Shown: positions 1 to 6,931, counted from the first letter of the stretch. The stretch: DNA of 14,966 bases from Limnohabitans sp. (GCA_030729445.1 JANQXJ010000203.1:1-14966); one strand, 5' to 3'. Numbers and translations: made by a program. Notes: generated by a model from the letters alone, not told the origin.

Positions 1-2
1 AC

Positions 3-353
3 CTGGTGGAGATGACCCGTCCGTCCGGCGTGGACGCCGAGGTGACCATGAGCACCCTGCCCCTGCTGGATGGCGCAGTGGACTGCGTGCAAGCGGGCAT
101 CGTCAGCTCTTTGCAGCCCGCCAATGTGCGCCTGCGCCGCGCCCTGCGCAACGCCGACGAGTTCGTGGGTGACCCCCGCTACCCGCTGTTGTTCGACCCA
201 CAAACCGCGGGTGGCCTGCTGGCCAGCGTGCCCGCCGACCAAGCCGCCGCCTGTGTGCAAGCGCTCAAGGCGGCTGGCTACGTGCACACCGCCATCATCG
301 GCCGCATCACAGCACAAAGCCAAGCCATCGAGCCGGTGCTGCTGAAAACCTGA
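3..353 (+). CDS. selD: Selenide, water dikinase (selenophosphate synthase), C-terminal part, cut by the window edge
   Basis: SelD makes selenophosphate from selenide and ATP in the cytoplasm; selenophosphate is the selenium donor for selenocysteine-tRNA and for selenouridine in tRNA. Only the last 117 residues are present: the frame is open to the left edge, so the start and the N-terminal ATP-binding part, with the catalytic Cys/Sec and Lys, lie outside. The diagnostic motif is LLFDPQTAGGLL at about bases 187-222, the FDPQTxGGLL signature of the C-terminal AIRS domain. The segment just before it, with PLLDGAV and GIVSSLQPAN, also reads like SelD. In many proteobacteria selD is fused downstream of an NADH-dehydrogenase-like domain; that cannot be tested here. 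The cupin gene follows after 23 bases and is probably co-transcribed. Confidence 0.88.
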   Translation: MVEMTRPSGVDAEVTMSTLPLLDGAVDCVQAGIVSSLQPANVRLRRALRNADEFVGDPRYPLLFDPQTAGGLLASVPADQAAACVQALKAAGYVHTAIIGRITAQSQAIEPVLLKT

Positions 354-376
354 ATGCCTTCAAGGCCTGTTATGTC

Positions 377-1045
377 ATGAGCACCGAACACATCACCCTG
401 AACGCGGACCTCAGCCAGCGCTGTATCGTCCACAGCCCCTCGCTCGGTTGGGTGGACTCACCTTCATCGGGCGTGTCGCGCCGCATGCTCGAGCGCGACG
501 GCGGCGAAGTGGCGCGGGCCACGTCCATCGTGCGTTATGCACCGGGCTCGGCCTTTGCCAACCACACCCACGGCGGCGGCGAAGAAATTTTGGTGCTCGA
601 GGGCACGCTGCATGACGAGCACGGTATCTACGGCCCGGGCACTTACATCAAGAACCCGGTGGGCAGCTCGCACGCGCCGTCCTCGCCCGATGGATGCACT
701 TTGTTTGTGAAGCTGCGCCATTTGGACGCGCGTGACGACGAACGTGTGGTCATCGACACACGACGCAGCGATTGGCGACAAGGCATGGTGGATGGCCTCA
801 AGGTCTTGCCGCTGAACACCTTCGAGACCCAAAACACCGCCATGGTGCGCTGGGCACCACAGACGTTTTTTAATCCGCACCGGCATTGGGGCGGCGAAGA
901 GATCTTGGTGGTCGACGGCGTGTTCTCGGACGAGCACGGTGACTACCCTGCTGGCAGCTGGCTACGCAGCCCCCACATGAGCGAGCACCAACCGTTCAGC
1001 CGCGAGGGCTGCTTGATCTTGGTGAAAACCGGGCACTTGGTATAA
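377..1045 (+). CDS. Two-domain cupin protein of the ChrR type
   Basis: This 222-residue protein contains two cupin repeats. The first has H63-T-H65-G-G-G-E69 with H99 as a likely fourth ligand. The second has H168-R-H170-W-G-G-E174 with H200 or H204. Both match the HxHxxxE...H metal-binding pattern, so both sites look competent for a divalent metal. The sequence around the sites (GGGEEILVLEG, GGEEILVVDG) resembles the cupin domain of the anti-sigma factor ChrR, but the zinc-binding anti-sigma N-terminal domain of ChrR is absent. It is therefore unlikely to be an anti-sigma factor as such; the substrate or ligand is unknown. No signal peptide or membrane segment is seen, so it should be cytoplasmic. 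The ATG at 377 has a weak AAGG 11 bases upstream. The haloacid dehalogenase gene starts 2 bases after the stop. Confidence 0.82.
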   Translation: MSTEHITLNADLSQRCIVHSPSLGWVDSPSSGVSRRMLERDGGEVARATSIVRYAPGSAFANHTHGGGEEILVLEGTLHDEHGIYGPGTYIKNPVGSSHAPSSPDGCTLFVKLRHLDARDDERVVIDTRRSDWRQGMVDGLKVLPLNTFETQNTAMVRWAPQTFFNPHRHWGGEEILVVDGVFSDEHGDYPAGSWLRSPHMSEHQPFSREGCLILVKTGHLV

Positions 1046-1047
1046 AC

Positions 1048-1758
1048 ATGACATCACCCACACCCCCCATTCGCGCCGTTGTTTTCGATGCCTACGGCAC
1101 GCTGTTTGATGTGTACTCCATCGGCGCTTTGGCCGAAAAACTCTACCCCGGCCAAGGCGCAGCCCTGTCGGTGCTGTGGCGCGACAAGCAGATCGAGTAC
1201 ACGCGCCTGATTTCGCTGAGCGACCCCAACCCCCAAGGCAGTCGGTACTACCAATCGTTTTGGGACATCACACGCGCGTCGCTGCGTTATGCACTGGCGC
1301 GTTTGGGCTTGATACACAGCGTGGCCAATGAAGACGCACTGATGGCCCAATACGCCCAACTCACGGCCTTCCCCGAAAACCTGGGCGTGCTGCAAGCCTT
1401 GCGCCAACGCGGTGTGGCGACAGCGATTTTGTCCAACGGCAGCCCCGAGATGCTGCAATCGGCCGTGCACAGTGCAGGCATGAGCGACTTGCTCGATGCG
1501 GTTTTGTCGGTGGACAGCGTGCGCCAGTTCAAAACCACGCCCACCAGTTACCAACTGGTGCAAGAACACTTTGGCTTTGCACCCGCGGATGTGTTGTTCG
1601 TGTCCAGCAACGCCTGGGACGCGCTGGGCGCCACTTGGTTTGGCTTCACCACCCTGTGGGTCAACCGCCAGGGTCTGCCGCCCGAGGCCATGGGTCCGGC
1701 GCCTCACCACACGGGCCGCGACTTGGGCGAAGTGCTGAAGGTGTTGGGCCTGCACTGA
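1048..1758 (+). CDS. L-2-haloacid dehalogenase (haloacid dehalogenase type II, HAD superfamily)
   Basis: The family hydrolyses L-2-haloalkanoates such as L-2-chloropropionate to D-2-hydroxy acids plus halide. The protein has 236 residues, normal for the type II family. HAD motif I is FDAYGTLFDV with nucleophile D14 and T18. R45 is the halide/carboxylate arginine, S129-N130 form motif II (LSNGS), and K162 with Y168 form motif III. S186-x-N188 and D191 (SSNAWD) form motif IV. These line up with D10, T14, R41, S118, K151, Y157, S175, N177 and D180 of L-DEX YL, from memory of that enzyme. The complete set supports a genuine dehalogenase over a generic phosphatase. Oddly, K162 is followed by Thr-Thr-Pro where the family usually has Lys-Pro. 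The gene is almost certainly co-translated with the cupin gene. It converges on the SulP gene, with 8 bases between the stops. Confidence 0.87.
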   Translation: MTSPTPPIRAVVFDAYGTLFDVYSIGALAEKLYPGQGAALSVLWRDKQIEYTRLISLSDPNPQGSRYYQSFWDITRASLRYALARLGLIHSVANEDALMAQYAQLTAFPENLGVLQALRQRGVATAILSNGSPEMLQSAVHSAGMSDLLDAVLSVDSVRQFKTTPTSYQLVQEHFGFAPADVLFVSSNAWDALGATWFGFTTLWVNRQGLPPEAMGPAPHHTGRDLGEVLKVLGLH

Positions 1759-1773
1759 ACACGCATTCAGTGC
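1752..1773. terminator. Inverted repeat spanning both stop codons of a convergent gene pair
   Basis: GCACTGAA (1752-1759) and TTCAGTGC (1766-1773) form a perfect 8-base stem around the 6-base loop CACGCA. The left arm contains the TGA stop of the dehalogenase gene. The right arm contains the TCA that is the stop of the SulP gene on the other strand. A bidirectional terminator is the natural reading, but there is no T-run on either side, so the stem may only block antisense read-through or be partly coincidental. Confidence 0.45.
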
Positions 1774-3251
1774 CCGATGATGAGGTCCTTGCCGTCTTTG
1801 TCGTGCACCGCAAATTTGTCCACCAGTGTGGCACTGGCTTCGTTCATGCCGCGCACCTCGACCTCGGCGCCTTCGCGGCGGAACTTGAACACCACCTTGT
1901 CCAAGGCACTCACGGCGGTGATGTCCCAGAAGTGCGCGCGGCTCACGTCGATCACCACACGCGGTACCACCTCGTCAAAGTCGAACGCGTCGATGAAGCG
2001 ATCGGCACTGGCAAAAAACACTTGACCCACCACCTCATAGGTGTGGGTGTCTGCGGTGCTGGTCGAGTGCACCAGCAAAATCCGGCCGATTTTGTGCGCG
2101 AAGAAAAAGCCCGACAACAACACGCCGGTCAACACGCCTTGGGCCAAGTCGTGGGTGAACACCGTCACCACCACCGTGGCCAGCATGACCACGCTCGAAC
2201 TCTTGGGGTGTTCGCGCAGGTTCTTGAACGAGCCCCAGTTGAAGGTGCCGATCGACACCATGATCATCACCGCCACCAAAGCGGCCATGGGAATTTGGCT
2301 GACCCACTCGCCCAAAAACACCACCAAGATCAGCAGCACCACACCGGCCACGAGCGTAGACAAACGGCCGCGCCCGCCGGATTTCACGTTGATCACCGAC
2401 TGGCCGATCATGGCGCAACCGGCCATGCCGCCGATGAAGCCGGTGGCGATGTTGGCCACGCCTTGGCCCACACACTCGCGGCTCTTGTCGCTCTTGGTGT
2501 CGGTCATGTCGTCGACGATGGTCGCGGTCATGAGCGACTCCAGCAAACCCACCACCATGAGGGTGGCCGAGTAGGGCAGGATGATCATGAGCGTGTCCCA
2601 GTTCAGGGGCACATCGGGCAGCAAAAACACCGGCAAGCTGCTGGGCAACTCGCCCATGTCACCGACGGTGCGAATATCCAGGCCCAGCGCGATGGACACG
2701 GCCGTGAGCACCACGATGGTCACTAACGGCGAAGGCACGGCTTTGGTGAGGTAGGGCAGGCCGTAGATGATGGCCAATCCCGCGGCGGTCATGGCGTAGA
2801 CATGCCAAGTCACGCCCACGGTGCTGGGGTTGAGCTCGGGCAACTGCGCCATAAAAATCAAAATCGCCAGCGCGTTCACAAAACCCGTGACCACCGAGCG
2901 CGACACAAAGCGCATCAGCTGCCCCAGGTGCAGCCAGCCCGCGATCACCTGCAACACGCCCGTGAGCACAGTGGCGGCCAACAGGTATTGCAAGCCGTGG
3001 TCTTTGACCAGCGACGCGATCACCAGCGCCATGGCGCCCGTGGCCGCCGAGATCATGCCGGGGCGACCGCCCGCAAACGCGATGATGGTGGCGATCGAAA
3101 ACGAGGCGTAAAGCCCCACCTTGGGGTCCACACCAGCGATGATAGAAAACGCAATCGCCTCGGGGATGAGGGCCAGCGCGACCACCAGACCGGCGAGCAC
3201 GTCGTTGCGGGCATTAAAAAGCCAAATTTGGCGAAGAGATTGAAGTGTCAT
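1767..3251 (-). CDS. SulP-family inorganic anion transporter with C-terminal STAS domain
   Basis: This 494-residue membrane protein belongs to the SulP/SLC26 family, whose members move sulfate, bicarbonate or dicarboxylates. Residues 1 to about 385 are the hydrophobic transport domain. It begins with DVLAGLVVALALIPEAIAFS, the family's first-helix signature, followed by GLYASF and further runs of hydrophobic helices. Residues 405 to about 480 form a STAS domain (FASADRF, VVIDVSRAHFWDITAVSAL), with the conserved Asp-x-Ser/Thr-type loop at about 443-445. The substrate cannot be read from sequence: sulfate and bicarbonate are both possible, and close bacterial relatives are simply called sulfate permeases. 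The ATG at 3251 puts the first transmembrane signature 18 residues in, as usual; I see no strong ribosome binding site. It is transcribed alone. A 12-base palindrome lies 15 bases upstream of the start. Confidence 0.88.
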   Translation of the reverse strand: MTLQSLRQIWLFNARNDVLAGLVVALALIPEAIAFSIIAGVDPKVGLYASFSIATIIAFAGGRPGMISAATGAMALVIASLVKDHGLQYLLAATVLTGVLQVIAGWLHLGQLMRFVSRSVVTGFVNALAILIFMAQLPELNPSTVGVTWHVYAMTAAGLAIIYGLPYLTKAVPSPLVTIVVLTAVSIALGLDIRTVGDMGELPSSLPVFLLPDVPLNWDTLMIILPYSATLMVVGLLESLMTATIVDDMTDTKSDKSRECVGQGVANIATGFIGGMAGCAMIGQSVINVKSGGRGRLSTLVAGVVLLILVVFLGEWVSQIPMAALVAVMIMVSIGTFNWGSFKNLREHPKSSSVVMLATVVVTVFTHDLAQGVLTGVLLSGFFFAHKIGRILLVHSTSTADTHTYEVVGQVFFASADRFIDAFDFDEVVPRVVIDVSRAHFWDITAVSALDKVVFKFRREGAEVEVRGMNEASATLVDKFAVHDKDGKDLIIGH

Positions 3252-3266
3252 GCCGATGAGGCCTGC

Positions 3267-3278
3267 GGCTGATCAGCC
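3267..3278. promoter_or_regulatory. 12-base perfect palindrome upstream of the SulP gene
   Basis: GGCTGATCAGCC is its own reverse complement and lies 15 bases upstream of the SulP start codon, where a repressor operator would overlap the transcript start. It is short enough to occur by chance in GC-rich DNA, and I cannot assign a regulator. Confidence 0.3.
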
Positions 3279-3495
3279 CGGGCCGTGGTTCAAAATGGGT
3301 CGAAGTTTGCACGAGCAGGCCCAAGGCGCTGCGCAGGGTGGCAAACAGGAAGAAAAAAAACGAAACCGGGCCCATGCCCGATGCCGGTCAAGGCGGCGCT
3401 ACCGAATGAAAATGTCCGCGTGGCATGGCCAGACCCGGGAAGTCAACCCGAAGAAAGCTCAGCTGGGACGAAAAATTGCGCATCGCTGCATTCTA

Positions 3496-3524
3496 ATGGG
3501 CTGTTTCATGGGCATTTCATGGGC
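3496..3524 (+). repeat. Three ATGGGC direct repeats about one helical turn apart
   Basis: ATGGGC occurs at 3496-3501, 3508-3513 and 3519-3524, with periods of 12 and 11 bases. The last two are part of a 10-base direct repeat TTTCATGGGC (3504-3513 and 3515-3524), and the outer two share ATGGGCTGTT. They lie 88-116 bases upstream of the solute-binding protein start. Repeats phased on one face of the helix could bind a regulator, or they may have arisen by local slippage. Confidence 0.35.
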
Positions 3525-3611
3525 TGTTGAGCCTCTGCACTTGCAGGTGTAAGCCATGCGCAGGCTCTGCTTTTTTAAAATCCACACCACCACCACGCCA
3601 CACCGCTGCAC

Positions 3612-4361
3612 ATGACGACATCCTTTTCACTCGCACCCCTCATCGCGCCACACGGCCCACTGCGCGTGGCCATCAACCTGGGCAACCCGGTGCTGGCCGG
3701 ACTGGATGCTGCCACGGGTGAACCCACAGGCATTTCGGCCGATCTGTCCCGCCGCTTGGCCGCGCAGCTGGGCCTGACAATTGAATGGCGCATCTTCAAA
3801 AAGGCCGACGAATCGGTGCAGTGTGTGCGCGCCGACGATGCCGACATCGGCTTTTTTGCCATCGACCCGGTGCGTGGCGAAGGCCTGCATTTTTCACCGC
3901 CCTATGTGCAAATTGAAGGGGCTTACATGGTGCGCAGCGACTCGCCACTGCAAAGCAACGAAGAGGTGGACCAAGCCAGCCACCGCGTGACAGTGGGCGC
4001 GGGAAGTGCCTACGATTTGTTCCTCACGCGCTGGCTGAAGCACGCCAACATCGTGCGTGCACCCAGCTCGCCTGCGGTGGTCGATGTGTTCATGGCCCAG
4101 CAGCTTGAGGTGGCTGCAGGCGTCAAGCAGCAACTGGAGGCCGATGCCCAGCGCCTGCCCGGCGTGCGCCTGTTGCCCGGCCGCTTCATGGTGATCCACC
4201 AAGCCATGGGCATGCCCGCCCAGCGTGGCGCCGAGGCACGCGACTACCTGAATAGGTTTGTAGAAGATGCCAAACAATCCGGCTGGGTGGCCGAGGCCTT
4301 TGTGCGGCACCAGATTCAGGGCGCTGCAGTGGCCCCACCGGGCTATCCCACACAGGACTGA
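3612..4361 (+). CDS. Solute-binding domain protein (bacterial extracellular solute-binding family 3) without a signal peptide
   Basis: The 249-residue product is almost only one SBP_bac_3 domain, the fold that binds amino acids and similar solutes for ABC importers. It starts with PHGPLRVAINLGNPVL at residue 14, as the mature part of such proteins does. It then shows GISADLSRRLAAQLGL, ADIGFFAIDPVRGEGLHFSPPY and GSAYDLFL, all typical of the fold. No signal peptide, lipobox or membrane segment precedes it, and the frame is closed by TAA at 3576-3578, so no upstream ATG, GTG or TTG can add one. There is no clear ribosome binding site. No permease or ATPase gene is adjacent. It may act in the cytoplasm as a sensor or enzyme-like protein, or be a decayed importer component; the ligand is unknown. 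The gene after it starts 58 bases downstream. Confidence 0.78.
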   Translation: MTTSFSLAPLIAPHGPLRVAINLGNPVLAGLDAATGEPTGISADLSRRLAAQLGLTIEWRIFKKADESVQCVRADDADIGFFAIDPVRGEGLHFSPPYVQIEGAYMVRSDSPLQSNEEVDQASHRVTVGAGSAYDLFLTRWLKHANIVRAPSSPAVVDVFMAQQLEVAAGVKQQLEADAQRLPGVRLLPGRFMVIHQAMGMPAQRGAEARDYLNRFVEDAKQSGWVAEAFVRHQIQGAAVAPPGYPTQD

Positions 4362-4403
4362 GGACCCCGAGGTCCGGTGATAGATTGGGCTTGAATTTTT
4401 CAA
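4362..4403 (+). promoter_or_regulatory. Two small dyads between the solute-binding gene and the CMD-family gene
   Basis: GGACC-CCGA-GGTCC (4362-4375) could form a 5-base stem right after the upstream stop codon. TTGAA-TTT-TTCAA (4391-4403) is a second short dyad just before the next gene. Neither is followed by a T-run typical of an intrinsic terminator. They may mark a transcript end and a new promoter, but the evidence is thin. Confidence 0.25.
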
Positions 4404-4419
4404 CCCCAGAGACACACCG

Positions 4420-4995
4420 ATGACCTCGCAAAAAACCGACCGCCTGCCCGAGATCCCCCGTGAACAGATGACCGACGCACAACGTGCGGCAGTGGACGAA
4501 CTGGTCAGCGGGCCACGCGGCAAACTGACCGGTCCATTCATTCCCCTGATGCGCAGCCCCGAGTTGATGCGCCGCCTGCAAAAAGTGGGCGAATACCTGC
4601 GCTACGACAACACCGTAGGCTTGCACAACTCGGAGTTCGCCGTGCTGGTGGTGGCACGCCACTGGTCACAACCGGTGGAGTGGCACATCCACAAACCGAT
4701 TGCCATGAAAGCGGGCGTGAGCGAAGAAACCTGCAACGCGATTGCCGAAGGCCGCCGCCCGCCAAACATGACGGCGCAAGAAACTGTGGTGTACGACTTT
4801 TTGCAGGAGCTGCTGCACAACCAATCGGTGAGCGATGTGACGTGGGCCGCAGCCCAAAAGATGTTTGGCGACCAGGGCGTCATCGACATGACGGCGCACT
4901 GCGGTTACTACAGCTTGCTGGCCATGGTCATGAACACGACGCGCCGCAGCTTGCCGGACAACGCCGCGCCGGGCATTGCGCCCTTCCCCCAATAA
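4420..4995 (+). CDS. Carboxymuconolactone decarboxylase (CMD) family protein
   Basis: The 191-residue protein carries one CMD/AhpD-like domain. The core segment FAVLVVARHWSQPVEWHIHKPIAMKAG (about residues 73-99) gives the conserved Glu (E87) and His (H91) arrangement. The AhpD CxxC pair is missing, so it should not be an alkylhydroperoxidase. It is longer than the classical PcaC decarboxylase of about 130 residues and reads more like the uncharacterised CMD-like proteins of this length. I therefore do not call it PcaC, although the beta-ketoadipate genes pcaIJ lie next door on the other strand. The ATG at 4420 is preceded by an AGAGA about 8 bases upstream. It is probably soluble and cytoplasmic. 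Its stop lies 9 bases from the pcaJ stop in a convergent arrangement. Confidence 0.82.
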   Translation: MTSQKTDRLPEIPREQMTDAQRAAVDELVSGPRGKLTGPFIPLMRSPELMRRLQKVGEYLRYDNTVGLHNSEFAVLVVARHWSQPVEWHIHKPIAMKAGVSEETCNAIAEGRRPPNMTAQETVVYDFLQELLHNQSVSDVTWAAAQKMFGDQGVIDMTAHCGYYSLLAMVMNTTRRSLPDNAAPGIAPFPQ

Positions 4996-5004
4996 GCCTG
5001 TTGA

Positions 5005-5649
5005 TCAAGCTGCTTTAAGGGGCAACCCGATCAGCGCCGACAACTCTGCCAGTTCCAGGCCATCGACCATGTCCATGACGACCAAACCTTGTGGCGTGCA
5101 AGCGAGCGTGGCCAGGTCGGTGTAGACGCGTTTGACACAAGCAATCCCCGTCAGGGGATAACTGCAGTGTTGCACCAGTTTGCTTTGGCCTTGCTTGGTC
5201 AGCAGGTCCATCATCACCCAAGTTTGTTTGGCGCCCACGGCCAAGTCCATGGCGCCACCCACCGCCGGAATGGCCCCGGGCTCACCCGTGTGCCAGTTGG
5301 CCAAGTCGCCCGTGGCGCTGACCTGGAAGGCCCCGAGCACGCAAATGTCGAGGTGCCCGCCGCGCATCATGGCGAAGCTGTCGGCGTGGTGAAAAAATGC
5401 GCCGCCGGGCAGCAGGGTCACGGGTTGTTTGCCTGCATTGATCAGGTCGTAATCCTCCTGCCCTTTGGCTGGAGCCGGGCCCATGCCCAAGATGCCGTTT
5501 TCGCTGTGCAACAGCACCTCGCGGCTGGCCGGGATGTGGTTGGCCACCAGCGTCGGTTGGCCGATGCCCAGATTCACCGTAGCCCCTTCGGGAATGTCTT
5601 GCGCCACGCGGGCGGCCAATTCGTCTTTGCTGCGCCTTGTGTAGCTCAT
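5005..5649 (-). CDS. pcaJ: 3-oxoadipate CoA-transferase, beta subunit
   Basis: PcaJ with PcaI transfers CoA from succinyl-CoA to 3-oxoadipate, the penultimate step of the beta-ketoadipate pathway for aromatic compounds. The 214-residue protein has NLGIGQPTLVAN near the N-terminus and the active-site motif HSENGILGMGP, whose Glu (E50) forms the glutamyl-CoA intermediate. It also has GGAFFHHADSFAMMRGGHLD and GDLANWHTG, which closely recall Pseudomonas putida PcaJ as I remember it. The related succinyl-CoA:acetoacetate transferase (ScoB) has the same fold, so the exact acceptor is inferred. The start codon overlaps the pcaI stop in an ATGA, indicating translational coupling and stoichiometric synthesis. 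The gene ends 9 bases from the convergent CMD-family gene. Confidence 0.9.
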   Translation of the reverse strand: MSYTRRSKDELAARVAQDIPEGATVNLGIGQPTLVANHIPASREVLLHSENGILGMGPAPAKGQEDYDLINAGKQPVTLLPGGAFFHHADSFAMMRGGHLDICVLGAFQVSATGDLANWHTGEPGAIPAVGGAMDLAVGAKQTWVMMDLLTKQGQSKLVQHCSYPLTGIACVKRVYTDLATLACTPQGLVVMDMVDGLELAELSALIGLPLKAA

Positions 5650-6356
5650 GCCTTGATGCCTCCGGCCTGCGTGGCCACACGGTCGATCTTGACGACCGCC
5701 TGCACAAAAATACCGGGCGTCACCACCGTCTCAGGATCCAACTCGCCCAATGCCACTTGCTCGTGCACCGTGGCCACGGTTTTGCGCGCCGCCATGGCCA
5801 TGATGGGCCCGAAGTTGCGTGCTGCCTTGCGGTACGTCAGGTTGCCCCAGCGGTCACCCCGCTCGGCCTTGATCAATGCCAAGTCGGCATGGATGGGTGT
5901 TTCGTACACGTACATGCGGCCATCGATTTCGCGGGTTTCTTTGGGCGTGCCATCGGCGTGTTTGGCCAACTCGGTGCCGAAGCCCGTGGGCGTGAAAAAG
6001 CCACCAATGCCCGCACCAGCGGCCCGAATGCGTTCGGCCAAATTGCCCTGCGGCACCAGCTCCAGCTCGACCTGGCCCGAGCGGTACAGACCATCAAACA
6101 CATACGAGTCGGTCTGCCGAGGAAAGCTGCAAATGATTTTGCGCACCCGGCCCTCCTTGAGCAAAGCCGCCAGGCCGTGCTCGGCATTGCCTGCGTTGTT
6201 GTTGACGAGGGTCAGGTCGCGTGCGCCTTGTGCCAACAGGCCCTCGATCAACTCGTCGGGAATGCCTGCGGTGCCAAAGCCACCGATCATGACGGTGGCC
6301 CCATCGGCCGTGCCCGCCAGCGCTTCGGCGACGGATGAAACGAACTTGTTGATCAT
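5646..6356 (-). CDS. pcaI: 3-oxoadipate CoA-transferase, alpha subunit
   Basis: This is the CoA-binding partner of PcaJ. I chose the ATG at 6356, giving 236 residues starting MINKFVSS, because P. putida PcaI also begins MINK and family members have about 230 residues. The open frame runs 28 codons further upstream with nothing family-like in it. The glycine-rich CoA-site motif IGGFGTAGIPDELI is at about residues 24-37. Further matches are LVNNNAGN, SFPRQTDSYVFD, PQGNLAERIRAAGAGIG and KGDRWGNLTYRKAARN-like sequence (here ERGDRWGNLTYRKAARN). No good ribosome binding site is seen; instead an inverted repeat abuts the start codon. It lies downstream of cynS on the same strand with a 131-base gap, so it could have its own promoter or receive read-through. 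Confidence 0.9.
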   Translation of the reverse strand: MINKFVSSVAEALAGTADGATVMIGGFGTAGIPDELIEGLLAQGARDLTLVNNNAGNAEHGLAALLKEGRVRKIICSFPRQTDSYVFDGLYRSGQVELELVPQGNLAERIRAAGAGIGGFFTPTGFGTELAKHADGTPKETREIDGRMYVYETPIHADLALIKAERGDRWGNLTYRKAARNFGPIMAMAARKTVATVHEQVALGELDPETVVTPGIFVQAVVKIDRVATQAGGIKA

Positions 6357-6386
6357 CTTGAATAGGCTTGTGATAAGCCCTTCAAG
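6357..6386 (-). promoter_or_regulatory. Inverted repeat touching the pcaI start codon (leader hairpin or operator)
   Basis: Arms CTTGAA (6357-6362) with TTCAAG (6381-6386), and GGCTT (6365-6369) with AAGCC (6375-6379), form a two-part stem. It has 6 + 5 pairs, a small internal loop (TA against C) and a 5-base apical loop. In the pcaI mRNA the hairpin would end directly before the AUG and occupy the place of a ribosome binding site. As DNA it could equally be an operator for an IclR- or LysR-type regulator, the classes that usually control pca genes. Confidence 0.45.
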
Positions 6387-6487
6387 CTTAGCCTGCGAAG
6401 CCCTTGCATCCAACACCGATACGGCAGCATCCAGACACATGGGCGACTTTAAGGGCCGTGCTCAGCCCCATAGTCACTCAAGGTCGA

Positions 6488-6931
6488 TCAGTACTGCTTG
6501 TAAGGCAAGAACTTGCCCGACAGCACCACGTTCACGCGGTCGCCCTTGGGGTCGGGCTGGCGCACGATGTCCATGCTGAAGTCAATCGCGCTCATGATGC
6601 CGTCGCCAAACTCTTCGTGGATCAGCTCTTTGATGGTGGTGCCGTAGACGCTGACGATTTCGTACCAGCGGTAGATCAGCGGGTCGGTGGGCACTTGGCT
6701 GGGCAAGGAGCCTTTGTAGGGCACCACTTGCAGCCACTTGATTTCGTCGGCCGTCAGGCCAAAGATCTTGCCGATGATTTTGGCTTGCTTGGCGTCAAAG
6801 GTCATTTGGCCCAGGCACCCGGCGGTGACCCATTCCTTGGACAGGCCGACTTTTTCGGCGACGTCGCTCCACTTGATGCCTTTGGCCACTTTGGTGGAGA
6901 TGATTTTTTCGGTGACTTCTAAACGGTTCAT
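6488..6931 (-). CDS. cynS: Cyanate hydratase (cyanase)
   Basis: Cyanase reacts cyanate with bicarbonate to give carbamate and CO2; carbamate then breaks down to ammonia and CO2, so cyanate is detoxified and can serve as a nitrogen source. The protein has 147 residues, close to the usual 150-156. The N-terminal helical domain (residues 1 to about 70) contains KGIKWSDVAEKVGLSKEWV. The C-terminal catalytic domain has R88, E91 (IYRWYEIVSVYG) and S114 (GIMSAIDF), the equivalents of R96, E99 and S122 of E. coli CynS. I chose the ATG at 6931 because it has AGAGG 6 bases upstream and gives family length; the longer open frame upstream overlaps the ATPase gene and is not cyanase-like. The gene is last in the four-gene operon, 49 bases after the ATPase gene. 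Confidence 0.96.
   Translation of the reverse strand: MNRLEVTEKIISTKVAKGIKWSDVAEKVGLSKEWVTAGCLGQMTFDAKQAKIIGKIFGLTADEIKWLQVVPYKGSLPSQVPTDPLIYRWYEIVSVYGTTIKELIHEEFGDGIMSAIDFSMDIVRQPDPKGDRVNVVLSGKFLPYKQY

Larger units (their letters stand above)
3252..3611. other. Non-coding gap between divergent genes
   Basis: This gap must hold the promoters of the SulP gene (-) and the solute-binding protein gene (+). I see a 12-base palindrome at 3267-3278, a run of 8 A at 3353-3360, and three ATGGGC repeats at 3496-3524. A TAAAAT at 3576-3581 could be a -10 element for the + gene, but no convincing -35 lies 16-18 bases upstream. A 100-codon open frame on the + strand covers most of the gap. Its composition (rich in Arg, Gln and His) and the absence of any recognisable motif argue against its being a gene. 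Confidence 0.6.

Noticed and set aside
1635..2726. His-rich 363-codon open frame running from the dehalogenase gene into the antisense of the SulP gene
   Set aside because: It overlaps two real genes in other frames and its many His-His and Gln-rich stretches are the antisense image of hydrophobic codons.
3250..3552. 100-codon open frame in the SulP upstream gap, ending in a mildly hydrophobic stretch that looks like a signal peptide
   Set aside because: It stops 59 bases before the solute-binding gene and is in another frame. The rest is low-complexity basic sequence, so I take the resemblance as chance.
4420..4995. Calling the CMD-family gene pcaC because pcaIJ are next to it
   Set aside because: It is about 60 residues longer than PcaC, lies on the opposite strand, and its core segment fits the broader CMD-like family better.
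6440..6475. Possible terminator hairpin (GGGC...GCCC) after cynS
   Set aside because: Only four pairs with an eight-base loop and no T-run; too weak to list.
5089..6579. Open frame of 496 codons antisense to pcaJ and pcaI
   Set aside because: Both PcaJ and PcaI are unmistakable on the minus strand; the antisense product has no recognisable domain and is an effect of GC-rich codon use.
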